12,131 nucleotides of DNA, taken from assembly GCA_034433615.1 (NCBI GenBank), contig DAOUAJ010000125.1:1-12131 (forward strand). The letters are read 5' to 3'. The notes under the pieces are model-generated. The model saw only the letters and a program-made list of their open reading frames with translations. It ran no database searches and was not told where the DNA came from. The stretch comes from DAOUAJ01 sp034433615 (GTDB taxonomy: Bacteria; Chloroflexota; Anaerolineae; DUEN01). Both the position numbers and the translations under genes were made by a program. Positions within the stretch are counted from its first letter, which is position 1. The number at the start of each line of letters is the position of its first letter. Shown here one piece after another: positions 1 through 8,696 of this stretch.

Positions 1-698
1 GGCACGCGCCGGCGCGGGGCGGACACCGGCCGTTCGGCCTGGAGACCCAGCCGGGCTGCCTCGCACAGCTCTATTAACGGGCAATGGGGGCAATCGGGGG
101 TGCGCGAGGTGCACACGGTGGCGCCCAGGTCCATCAGCGCCTCGTTGAACCGCCCGGCCTGACCGGTCGGCAAGAGGGAGCGGGCCAGTTCCCACAAATG
201 GCGTCGCACGGCCGGTTGGCGCGGGTCTTCGGCGACATTAAACAGACGACATAGAACGCGGCGCGCATTGCCGTCCAGCGCCGGCTCGTCCTGCCCGAAG
301 GCGATGCTTAAGATCGCGCCCGCCGTGTAATCGCCGATGCCGGGGAGGGCCAGGAGGTCTGCCCGATTAGCGGGAAGGCGCCCGCCGTGTTCCGTCACCA
401 CGCGCTGAGCAGCTCTGTGCAGGTTACGAGCCCGCGCGTAGTAGCCCAACCCCTCCCAGGCTTTCAGCACCTCGTCTAAGGGGGCCGCGGCCAGGTCGTG
501 GATGGTCGGAAACCGTTGCAACCAGCGAGCGAAGTACGGCGCTACCGTGGTCACTTGCGTCTGCTGGAGCATGATCTCTGATACCCAGATATGGTAAGGG
601 TCGCGGGTGTGGCGCCAGGGCAGATCACGCAGGTGTTCATTGGCCCATGTCAACAGGCGATGGGTGATCGGGTGCTGCCGGGGAGGGAGAACGCTCAT
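1..698 (-). CDS. mutY: A/G-specific adenine glycosylase MutY (3' end beyond window)
   Basis: Base-excision repair glycosylase that removes adenine mispaired with 8-oxoguanine. The translation from ATG at 698-696 gives 232 residues before the window edge. Visible signatures are the helix motif SEIMLQQTQV with catalytic Glu41, the helix-hairpin-helix LPGIGDYTAGAI (residues 118-129), catalytic Asp142 in LDGNARRVL, and the 4Fe-4S ligands C196, C203, C206 and C212 in the C-X6-C-X2-C-X5-C spacing. The C-terminal NUDIX-like 8-oxoG recognition domain would lie beyond base 1 and cannot be seen. An in-frame TGA lies 8 codons upstream with no other start between, so this ATG is the earliest possible; the Shine-Dalgarno is weak. 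It starts 40 bp after the zinc-ribbon gene on the same strand, so the two are probably co-transcribed. The glycosylase family is certain, and MutY rather than endonuclease III follows from the LQQTQV motif. Confidence 0.96.
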   Translation of the reverse strand, partial: MSVLPPRQHPITHRLLTWANEHLRDLPWRHTRDPYHIWVSEIMLQQTQVTTVAPYFARWLQRFPTIHDLAAAPLDEVLKAWEGLGYYARARNLHRAAQRVVTEHGGRLPANRADLLALPGIGDYTAGAILSIAFGQDEPALDGNARRVLCRLFNVAEDPRQPAVRRHLWELARSLLPTGQAGRFNEALMDLGATVCTSRTPDCPHCPLIELCEAARLGLQAERPVSAPRRRV

Positions 699-738
699 GG
701 GTTCGCCGTGCGACGCGTCTCAAGAGAGCCTGGCTTCG

Positions 739-951
739 TCAGCGCGGTACGGTTTGCAATGCACCACACTGGGCTGCCAGCCAGATGACGGTGATGAGCG
801 CCAGGATAACCCAGGCCCAGATGGGCAAACCCCAAAGGGTGCTGGGGTTACGACGTTTTTCAGGAGCAGGTCTGGGTAAAACGGTCTGGCAACGCCAGCA
901 TACCCGCTTATCGTCAGGGTTCCAGGTGCCGCACTTGGGGCAGTTGGGCAT
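739..951 (-). CDS. Small zinc-ribbon, single-pass membrane protein
   Basis: A 70-residue protein of unknown function. The N-terminus is a zinc ribbon with four cysteines (C4, C7, C18, C21; CX2C-X10-CX2C, beginning MPNCPKCG). A basic, proline-rich linker (about 28-39) leads to one strongly hydrophobic segment (about 42-60, LPIWAWVILALITVIW), so it is probably anchored with the ribbon in the cytoplasm. The start at 951 was chosen over an upstream in-frame ATG at 1035. A strong GGAGGAG lies just upstream of 951, the ribbon begins right after this Met, and the promoter at 976-1004 would put the upstream ATG ahead of the transcript start. It is followed after 40 bp by mutY. The architecture resembles small zinc-ribbon proteins common in bacteria; no specific family can be named. 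Confidence 0.8.
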   Translation of the reverse strand: MPNCPKCGTWNPDDKRVCWRCQTVLPRPAPEKRRNPSTLWGLPIWAWVILALITVIWLAAQCGALQTVPR

Positions 952-975
952 AGCAATATCTCCTCCTCCAAGAGC

Positions 976-1004
976 ATGATAGCACAAAAGGGTAGGCTGG
1001 GCAA
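976..1004 (-). promoter_or_regulatory. Sigma-70-type promoter for the zinc-ribbon/mutY unit
   Basis: On the minus strand the -35 is TTGCCC (1004-999) and the -10 is TATCAT (981-976), with a 17-bp spacer. That is 4/6 and 5/6 matches to consensus at optimal spacing. Transcription would start near 969, just before the GGAGGAG ribosome site of the zinc-ribbon gene, giving a very short leader. Confidence 0.6.
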
Positions 1005-1027
1005 GGGAATTGGTGCGTATTCCATTT

Positions 1028-1042
1028 GTAGCCACGTGCTAC
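1028..1042 (-). terminator. Weak hairpin after the ABC ATPase gene
   Basis: A perfect 5-bp inverted repeat (GTAGC / GCTAC, 5-nt loop) lies 18-32 bp past the stop of the ABC ATPase gene. It has no T-tract, so intrinsic termination is doubtful. It contains the palindrome CACGTG. Confidence 0.2.
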
Positions 1043-1059
1043 GCAATACACAGCGCGCA

Positions 1060-2217
1060 CTATGTTTCACGTTTCGCGAGATTATGCCCCGTTTCATCAT
1101 CGAACAGGTACAGTCCCTCAGGGTCGGGGGCCAAGGTTACGTGGTCGCCCCGGGCTACCGGCATGTCCTGAGGCACCTGGGCGATCAGGCTGAGGTCTCC
1201 CAGACGCAGATGAACGAACTGAGTGCGGGTGGACGGCATGGGCTCTATGACTTCGACTGTGCCGGTGGCGGGGGTAACCGGACCGGCAAGCAGGTGCAGG
1301 CTTTCCGGACGAACACCCAGGCGCACCGCCTGCCCCTCTCGCGCCAGGCCGTGCAGGCGTTGAGGGAGGGCAATACGCAAAGGGCCACGCACGAACTCAT
1401 CTCCTTCGATATGCCCAGGCAGGAAGTTCATGGGGGGCATTCCGAAGAAGCTGGCCACAAAGGTGTCTACCGGATAATCGTACAGATCACGGAAACTGCC
1501 TACCTGGACGATCCGGCCCTGCCGCATGACGGCGATGCGGTCACCCATCGCCACCGCCTCTGTCTGATCATGGGTGACATAAACGCTGGTGACCCGGAAG
1601 CGGTTGAGCAGACGCCTGATCTGTACGCGGGTGTCTGAACGCAGCTTGGCGTCCAGGTTAGAGAGCGGTTCGTCGAACAGGAACAGCTTGGGGTCGCGCA
1701 CGATGCAGCGGCCGATGGCCACGCGCTGTTGCTCGCCACCGGAGAGAGTGGGGGGCTTGCGCGCCAGAAGGTACTTGAAGCTGACCCCCAGAATCTCCGC
1801 CGCCTCTCGCACCTTGGGATCAATCTCCTGCTCCCGCTTGCGTAGCCGGTAGAAGAACCCCAGATTATCGTAGGCATCCCAATGAGGATAGAGGGCATAG
1901 TTCTGGAAGACCATGCCGATGCCGCGGTCTTTGGGGGGTACCTCGGCCATATCTCGCCCGTCGTAGAGGACGCGGCCGTGGTCTGGACTCTCCAGGCCGG
2001 CGATGACCCGTAGCAACGTGGATTTGCCGCAGCCGGAAGGCCCCACGATGCCCATGACTTCACCATGGTGGATGGTCAGATTGATGCCATCCAGTGCCAC
2101 GATGTACGCACCGGCCGCGCCCTCTTCCCCCAGCAGGCGGGTCTTCTCCTGACGCCCGATGGGAAGCGTTTGCCGTACGAACCGTTTATAAACACCTTCC
2201 ACCCGAATCTCAGCCAT
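1060..2217 (-). CDS. MalK/UgpC-type ABC transporter ATP-binding protein
   Basis: Cytoplasmic ATPase subunit of the CUT1-like sugar/polyol importer class, 385 residues. All nucleotide-binding motifs are intact: Walker A GPSGCGKST (59-67), Q-loop at Q105 in FQNYALYPH, signature LSGGEQQRV (158-166), Walker B LFLFDEP (178-184), D-loop SNLDAKLR and switch His216 in VTHDQTEA. A C-terminal TOBE-type region (about 240-385) is of the kind that carries regulatory contacts in MalK. About 20 extra residues (roughly 15-38) sit between the first strand and the usual VALDGINL segment, which is atypical for MalK. No permease or substrate-binding gene is in the window, so it may energise permeases encoded elsewhere, as the multitask ATPase MsmK does. 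The ATG is preceded by GAGGG and lies 23 bp after the upstream gene, consistent with an operon. The substrate cannot be told. Confidence 0.92.
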   Translation of the reverse strand: MAEIRVEGVYKRFVRQTLPIGRQEKTRLLGEEGAAGAYIVALDGINLTIHHGEVMGIVGPSGCGKSTLLRVIAGLESPDHGRVLYDGRDMAEVPPKDRGIGMVFQNYALYPHWDAYDNLGFFYRLRKREQEIDPKVREAAEILGVSFKYLLARKPPTLSGGEQQRVAIGRCIVRDPKLFLFDEPLSNLDAKLRSDTRVQIRRLLNRFRVTSVYVTHDQTEAVAMGDRIAVMRQGRIVQVGSFRDLYDYPVDTFVASFFGMPPMNFLPGHIEGDEFVRGPLRIALPQRLHGLAREGQAVRLGVRPESLHLLAGPVTPATGTVEVIEPMPSTRTQFVHLRLGDLSLIAQVPQDMPVARGDHVTLAPDPEGLYLFDDETGHNLAKRET

Positions 2218-2240
2218 GATCCCTCGCCTTAAAGGGTCCT

Positions 2241-2807
2241 CTACCTGGGCTTGGCGATGAACTCGCGTACGCGCAGGTCCAGGAATGTGCGGGGATAGGC
2301 TGGCGTCAGCACCAGTGCCGTATCGGCCCCGCTGTCCGTGCCGGCGATGGCGATGACATCCTGGCTCATGTCCAGCAGGCCGGCGTCTGCGGCCATGAGC
2401 GTGATTTCGATGGCGACTTTAGTGCCCTGCGAGAAGCGGTATAACGTTTCCCGCACGATCTCGCTGGGCGCCTGGCCCCCGAACTTCTCGCTGAACGCGC
2501 TGTTGACGTCATCCCCCAGCGCGTGGATGCCGGTGAGCACGGTAGCGCCGGAGGCCTCCACCGCGCGACGTTCCTCTGGCGTCATGGTCCAGCCGTCTGC
2601 CTCAAACCCGTGACAGATGGACACGGCGATCACGCGAATACCGGCGGGGCCGAACAGCGCCTGAGCACGGCGGGCGGTCTCGCCGTGCGACGACGCCACT
2701 ACGACCTGGCGGATACCCAGCGCCCGGGCGCGCTCCAGTGCCGCTCGCAGCGTGATGTCCGTGTTTTGCGGGCCGGGCTTCTCGAAGTAATGAACGGTCA
2801 GTTCCAT
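2241..2807 (-). CDS. Pyruvate kinase C-terminal (alpha/beta) domain-like protein
   Basis: A 188-residue soluble protein matching the stand-alone relatives of the pyruvate kinase C-terminal domain (PF02887-type) found in archaea and bacteria. Recognisable stretches are the opening KPGPQNTDITLRAALERA, the strand-loop VVVASSHGETARRA, TGIHALGDDVNSAF, and the terminal GADTALVLTPAY and REFIAKPR. There is no catalytic barrel, so it cannot be a pyruvate kinase. In the full enzyme this domain holds the allosteric effector site, so a small-molecule sensing or binding role is possible but unproven. Its start has an excellent AAAGGAGG site overlapping the region of the upstream MFS stop (15-bp gap), and the ABC ATPase gene follows after 23 bp, so it is the middle gene of a three-gene operon. 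Confidence 0.82.
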   Translation of the reverse strand: MELTVHYFEKPGPQNTDITLRAALERARALGIRQVVVASSHGETARRAQALFGPAGIRVIAVSICHGFEADGWTMTPEERRAVEASGATVLTGIHALGDDVNSAFSEKFGGQAPSEIVRETLYRFSQGTKVAIEITLMAADAGLLDMSQDVIAIAGTDSGADTALVLTPAYPRTFLDLRVREFIAKPR

Positions 2808-2822
2808 AAGAATAGCCTCCTT

Positions 2823-4190
2823 TTACGCCGCCACCACCCTCGGTTGACGGCGCCCTGGTTCATGGAAGGATGTCCATAGCAGTAACGCAGCCAGTAACCG
2901 TCCTGCGCCGGAGATCAAAAAGACCGGCTTAAACCCTATCTGATCAGCCAGCGCACCGCCGATCAGCGGCCCGGCGCACGTGCCCATGAAGATTAGCATC
3001 TGATATGCCTTAACCGCCTGTGGTCGCGCCGGTTCGGGCGCCAATGTCATGAGCAGTCGGAAGGCGGCCAGGTTGTACGCGGCCCATAAGATGCCCGACA
3101 GCGCGTTGAGAAATGCCACTTGCCAGGCGGCTGTCACCATAGCCCAGGCCCACGGCACCAGAGGGATGATCAGCCCGGTCAGGCGGATCACCCATAACGC
3201 GCCGCGGTAGCGGACCACGTCGGCCACAATGTGACTGCTGGCAAGCCCGAAGAACAGGCTGACAGCGGCAAGCGTGCCAACCCCCAGTGCGGTGGCTCCC
3301 AGGCCGGTAACCAGGTAGACGTTCAAGAAAGGAACGGTCATTTGCAGAGAGAGTGTCCACAGTAATCCAATGGCGCAAAAGGCCAGAAACCCACGTTCGC
3401 TCCTGAGGGCTTGCCACGTGTCGGAGCGAGGCGTCGCGGGGAGCGGTGGAACTGCCTGGCATGGAATGGGCGGGATACGGGCAAAAGCGATCAAGCCGGC
3501 CAGGCCGATCAGAAAAGCAAGGATAAAGTTGATCTGATAACCCAACAAGCGACCACCGCCCATCTGGATGATCAATCCAGCCGTGGGCAACGCAAGGATA
3601 GCTGCCGCTTCCATCATATCCTTGCGATCGTGTAGATAGGAACCGCGCACGTGGTGCGGCACCAACTCGGTGGAAAAGGCCGTCCACGCCGAGTGAATCA
3701 GATTGAACAGGAAGGCTCGCGTGGCCCACAAGGCGATCAGCGCAGGCAACAGTGAAGATGGCGCTATCAATAGTGGCAGTAGTGCGATGGCCAGGTATGC
3801 CAGCCGTGCCGTTCCGATGGTCAGCAGGATAGCCATCTGGCGGTGTTGAGAGCAATGAGCGGCCAGATACGTAGCGGAAGGCAAAGCCAGCGCGCCCAAC
3901 AGGCTGGCCGTAGCCGCCAGGATGCCCAATTGCAGATTAGACGCGCCTAGCATCAACGCGAACAGTGGCACAAAGGTCAGCCCAAGCTGGTCGCTGACCT
4001 TGCCCAGGGCGCCGTCAATCAAGAACAGCCGGAGAGGGCCGACTCGCTCTGGCGGGATAGATGGAGGTGGCGCCAGAGCAACTTTCAGGCTCAACCTCAG
4101 GCCGTAGAAGGAGCGCGCTAGCGTTAACAGGCGATTGTGAAACAAAGGAACGCGCCGTCCGTTGACGGCGCGGAGATCGGGCGAATTCAT
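2823..4190 (-). CDS. Major facilitator superfamily permease
   Basis: An inner-membrane secondary transporter of 455 residues. An unusually long, mostly hydrophilic N-terminus (about 1-50) precedes the first membrane helix, which begins in the LRLFLIDGALGKVSDQLG region. About twelve hydrophobic segments follow, split by a central proline-rich cytoplasmic loop near residues 250-265 (IPPIPCQAVPPLPATP). The conserved-type loop after TM4 (ELVPHHVRGSYLHDRKD) fits MFS proteins that pump small molecules, but the substrate is not readable. The ATG at 4190-4188 has a GAGGA-like site about 11 nt upstream, and a good promoter lies about 70-95 bp upstream. It is the first gene of the operon continuing into the pyruvate-kinase-domain protein and the ABC ATPase. 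A stable hairpin lies 16 nt inside the coding sequence. Confidence 0.87.
   Translation of the reverse strand: MNSPDLRAVNGRRVPLFHNRLLTLARSFYGLRLSLKVALAPPPSIPPERVGPLRLFLIDGALGKVSDQLGLTFVPLFALMLGASNLQLGILAATASLLGALALPSATYLAAHCSQHRQMAILLTIGTARLAYLAIALLPLLIAPSSLLPALIALWATRAFLFNLIHSAWTAFSTELVPHHVRGSYLHDRKDMMEAAAILALPTAGLIIQMGGGRLLGYQINFILAFLIGLAGLIAFARIPPIPCQAVPPLPATPRSDTWQALRSERGFLAFCAIGLLWTLSLQMTVPFLNVYLVTGLGATALGVGTLAAVSLFFGLASSHIVADVVRYRGALWVIRLTGLIIPLVPWAWAMVTAAWQVAFLNALSGILWAAYNLAAFRLLMTLAPEPARPQAVKAYQMLIFMGTCAGPLIGGALADQIGFKPVFLISGAGRLLAALLLWTSFHEPGRRQPRVVAA
4151..4172 (-). repeat. Perfect 9-bp hairpin in the start of the MFS gene
   Basis: CGCGCCGTC (4151-4159) and GACGGCGCG (4164-4172) form a perfect GC-rich inverted repeat with a 4-nt loop, beginning 16 nt downstream of the first base after the MFS start codon. 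In mRNA it would sit near the ribosome footprint and could damp translation initiation. It also encodes ordinary residues (RAVNGRR), so chance is possible. Confidence 0.45.
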
Positions 4191-4260
4191 ACCAACCGTA
4201 TTCCTCGACAGTGAGTACCGTCAGCTTGCGAGAAGGATGCCATGACGTGCAGGCAAGTTG

Positions 4261-4288
4261 ATTATAACACAGTGCAGAAGGCATGCAA
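4261..4288 (-). promoter_or_regulatory. Promoter of the MFS-led operon
   Basis: On the minus strand, TTGCAT (4288-4283) and a perfect TATAAT (4266-4261) are separated by 16 bp. Transcription would start near 4254, leaving a leader of about 64 nt before the MFS start codon. Confidence 0.6.
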
Positions 4289-4319
4289 GTGAAGCCCTGT
4301 TCACACTGGGTCTTATACT
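4289..4319 (+). promoter_or_regulatory. Possible clpB promoter
   Basis: TATACT at 4314-4319 (5/6 to the -10 consensus) lies 78 bp before the clpB start codon. The best upstream box is GTGAAG (4289-4294) with a long 19-bp spacer, so the assignment is weak. I found no CIRCE element (TTAGCACTC-N9-GAGTGCTAA) here. Confidence 0.3.
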
Positions 4320-4396
4320 TTGCTAACGCAATTCATAGCCCTCTCTTACGTTTGTCGCCTATAGTGGGGCAGGAAGCAATGAGGCGAGGAGGCGTT

Positions 4397-6980
<2,584 letters not shown>

Positions 6981-6988
<8 letters not shown>

Positions 6989-7029
6989 CTTACTGGGCGC
7001 ACATCTCATGCGTCTCTCAAGCTACACCC
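6981..7029. terminator. Inverted repeat spanning both stop codons of convergent genes
   Basis: GGGTGTAGCTT (6981-6991) and AAGCTACACCC (7019-7029) are a perfect 11-bp inverted repeat around a 27-nt centre that has its own short CGCA/TGCG stem. The left arm contains the clpB TAG and the right arm the TAG of the opposing ATPase gene, so both genes end in Val-stop. It could act as a bidirectional terminator or RNA 3'-end stabiliser; no T-tract is present on either strand. Confidence 0.5.
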
Positions 7030-8413
7030 ATGGCCACCGCCGAAAGTCAAACAAGAGTACGCCTCCAGCCTGGGCTGCCGCTTCGGTCTCCGGGGTGAAG
7101 CCGTTGCGGGCGAACAGGGCCAGGTGAGGACGAAGGTGCCCCGCTGCCCCGGCTATCTCTTCAGCACGTGCCCGTAGCTCATCCAGCACATTCAGCCCCA
7201 CCGGCCTGGCCCACCACTTACATTCCCCCAGCAGAATGTCCTCATCTCCCACGGCGCACAGGTCCACTTCGGCGGTACGAGACCACCATGCACCCACGCG
7301 GCGCGCGGTGAAGGGGAGTTGTCCCTTCTCGCTCAAGCGCCAAATTTGCTCGCGGCATACGCTCTCGAAGGCGGGGCCGGCATAGACGTCAAGCTCCGCA
7401 GCCACCTTCCGGGTGACCGGCTCTGTCTGACCCCGCTCCAGGAGGCTGCGGTTGGGTGACACGTAGCGGAACCAGAAGCGGAAAAAGCTGTCGGCCAGGC
7501 GATAGAAGGCGCGGCGTGAACGCTCCGGGTGAGGCTCGGTGGCTGGCACCACTCGCTCCACCAGCCCCAGATCGCGCAGGTTGTTCAGATAGTAGGTCAG
7601 GGCCGAAAGGGGCAGCCCCGCTCGTTGGGCAATCTCGTTGGGACGAGTGGCCCCGCCAGCGATGGCCTCCAGCACTGAGAAATAGTTGGTTGGATCACGC
7701 AACTCAGTCTGTAGGAGCAAGCGCGGCTCGTTGTGTAGGAAGGTGCCACGTTGCAGAATCCGGTGCTCAATGTTCTCCAGAAGGCCCAGATCGGAATCGA
7801 AAGCAATCAGATAAGCCGGCATGCCGCCCAGCACCGCATAGGCACGGAGCTGCTCCTCAGGGGATAACCAGGCCAACAGCGAGGTCGCTTCCTGGAAAGT
7901 GAAGGGTTGAAGGTGCCAGTCTCCGGTACGGCGACCGTAGAGCGGGGCACGATAGCCCAATACGTGTTGCATCATCATGCCCACATAGCTGCCGCACAGG
8001 ATCAGCATGATCTGAGTGTGGCGAAGGGTTTCATCCCAAGTCCGTTGCAGCATCGAGGCGATGCCCGGCTGGGCGCTCACCAGATAGGTGAACTCGTCAA
8101 AAACCACCACGAGCCGCTTTTCCTGAGCCAGACGAGCCAGACGAGCCAGCCCCTGATCCCAATCGCGATATACGCCCTCTACCTCCGGGTCTCCGTGGAC
8201 GTGCTGGCTCACGGCGCGCGAGAACTGGACCAGATTGGCCTCGGCGGTGCCCAGGTCAGCCACGAAGAAGATATGGGGTTTGTCCCGGCAGAACTGATGC
8301 AAGAGATCGGTCTTGCCCACCCGCCGCCGCCCGTAGATCACGACCAGCGCAGCCCGGTCGCTGCGGAATTGCTGCTCCAGGAAGGCCAGTTCGGCCTCAC
8401 GGTTCACGAACAT
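7022..8413 (-). CDS. DUF234-type ATPase with C-terminal nuclease-like domain
   Basis: A 463-residue member of the ATPase_2/DUF234 family (once called archaeal-type ATPases), of unknown function. The N-terminal STAND-like P-loop domain has the opening MFVNREAELAFLEQQF, Walker A GRRRVGKT (28-35), Walker B VVVFDE (102-107) and the sensor-like LILCGSYVGMM. A winged-helix segment follows (about residues 240-295: EIAQRAGLPLSALTYYLNNL). The family-typical FYRLADSFFRFWFRYV leads into a DUF234 domain ending in a PD-(D/E)XK-like core, EVDLCAVGDEDILLGECKWW, where E, D, E and K of the nuclease-fold signature are present. The ATG at 8413 is preceded by an AGGG site and a strong promoter. An in-frame 9-bp tandem repeat (8125-8149) encodes LARLARLA. 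The gene runs toward clpB with 33 bp between the stops. It is the only reader of its strand between 7022 and 8413 and has no partner gene. Confidence 0.88.
   Translation of the reverse strand: MFVNREAELAFLEQQFRSDRAALVVIYGRRRVGKTDLLHQFCRDKPHIFFVADLGTAEANLVQFSRAVSQHVHGDPEVEGVYRDWDQGLARLARLAQEKRLVVVFDEFTYLVSAQPGIASMLQRTWDETLRHTQIMLILCGSYVGMMMQHVLGYRAPLYGRRTGDWHLQPFTFQEATSLLAWLSPEEQLRAYAVLGGMPAYLIAFDSDLGLLENIEHRILQRGTFLHNEPRLLLQTELRDPTNYFSVLEAIAGGATRPNEIAQRAGLPLSALTYYLNNLRDLGLVERVVPATEPHPERSRRAFYRLADSFFRFWFRYVSPNRSLLERGQTEPVTRKVAAELDVYAGPAFESVCREQIWRLSEKGQLPFTARRVGAWWSRTAEVDLCAVGDEDILLGECKWWARPVGLNVLDELRARAEEIAGAAGHLRPHLALFARNGFTPETEAAAQAGGVLLFDFRRWPWV
8125..8149 (-). repeat. In-frame 9-bp tandem repeat inside the ATPase gene
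   Basis: The plus strand reads GAGCCAGAC twice (8125-8133, 8134-8142) plus seven bases of a third copy. On the coding strand this gives the repeat Leu-Ala-Arg. Copy-number change would stay in frame. Confidence 0.7.
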
Positions 8414-8446
8414 GAGCTGTTTCCCTACCCTGCAATGATAGTTAAT

Positions 8447-8475
8447 CTAAGCATACTTAGTCTAAGTGTATTTAG
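8447..8475. promoter_or_regulatory. Tandem dyad operator candidate at the ATPase promoter
   Basis: CTAAGCATACTTAG (8447-8460, perfect 5-bp dyad, 4-bp centre) is followed one base later by CTAAGTGTATTTAG (8462-8475, one mismatch). The two units form a 15-bp-period direct repeat of palindromes. They overlap the end of the ATPase -10 box and its expected start point, the usual place for a repressor operator. The recognising protein is unknown; the winged-helix segment of the ATPase itself is one candidate. Confidence 0.6.
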
Positions 8476-8501
8476 TATATTCTTTTTGCTTTGAGTGTCA
8501 A
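8474..8501 (-). promoter_or_regulatory. Strong promoter of the DUF234 ATPase gene
   Basis: On the minus strand a perfect -35 TTGACA (8501-8496) and a -10 TATACT (8479-8474) are 16 bp apart. The start point would fall near 8467, inside the second dyad, about 54 nt before the ATG. This is the best promoter in the window. Confidence 0.75.
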
Positions 8502-8514
8502 GCGTCCCTCCTTT

Positions 8515-8543
8515 GTGACCCGAGGACGATTTGGTGCTATAAT
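8515..8543 (+). promoter_or_regulatory. Promoter of the M24 peptidase gene
   Basis: GTGACC (8515-8520, 4/6) and a perfect TATAAT (8538-8543) are separated by 17 bp. Transcription starting near 8550 would give a leader of about 147 nt. It diverges from the ATPase promoter only 14 bp away. Confidence 0.6.
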
Positions 8544-8579
8544 GGACAGGGAAAGGTTAGCAACGCAGTGAATATCCAT

Positions 8580-8649
8580 GGCCTGCGGTCCGATGGTGGA
8601 CTTTCCCTCGCAGCCATTGTAACCAAACCCTGGCCTTGAGTAAACCAGG
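8580..8649 (+). other. Structured 5' leader of the M24 peptidase gene
   Basis: The leader contains two foldable segments. The first, 8580-8615, has an outer CTGCG/CGCAG stem (8583-8587 with 8609-8613) extended by GG/CC, and an inner GTCC/GGAC stem with loop GATGGT. The second, 8629-8649, pairs CCTGG with CCAGG around an 11-nt loop. The coding sequence's GGAGGT lies about 35 nt further on. I do not recognise a known riboswitch consensus, and the helices are short. Confidence 0.3.
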
Positions 8650-8696
8650 CGAGGAATTTTTGTGTTGTGCAGTTTCAAACATACGGAGGTCCTGAT

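Noticed and set aside
976..1638. A 220-codon plus-strand frame.
   Set aside because: It overlaps the ABC ATPase gene antisense, has no ribosome site and shows no recognisable domain.
4283..4396. N-terminal extension of clpB from ATG 4283.
   Set aside because: The extra 38 residues match nothing in ClpB, the MRFDRF start has GGAGG before it, and 4283 lies within the opposing promoter region.
4191..4396. Search for a CIRCE/HrcA operator upstream of clpB.
   Set aside because: No TTAGCACTC-N9-GAGTGCTAA or close variant is visible; only a weak -10 box is supportable.
7507..7533. The peptide HPERSRR in the ATPase, which looks like a translated dispersed palindromic repeat.
   Set aside because: It occupies the position of the family-typical NPEKSKRG segment before the FYRLAD motif, so it is native to the protein.
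8125..8149. Short direct repeats considered as a CRISPR or minisatellite.
   Set aside because: Under three copies of 9 bp, in frame, without spacers; recorded only as a small coding repeat.
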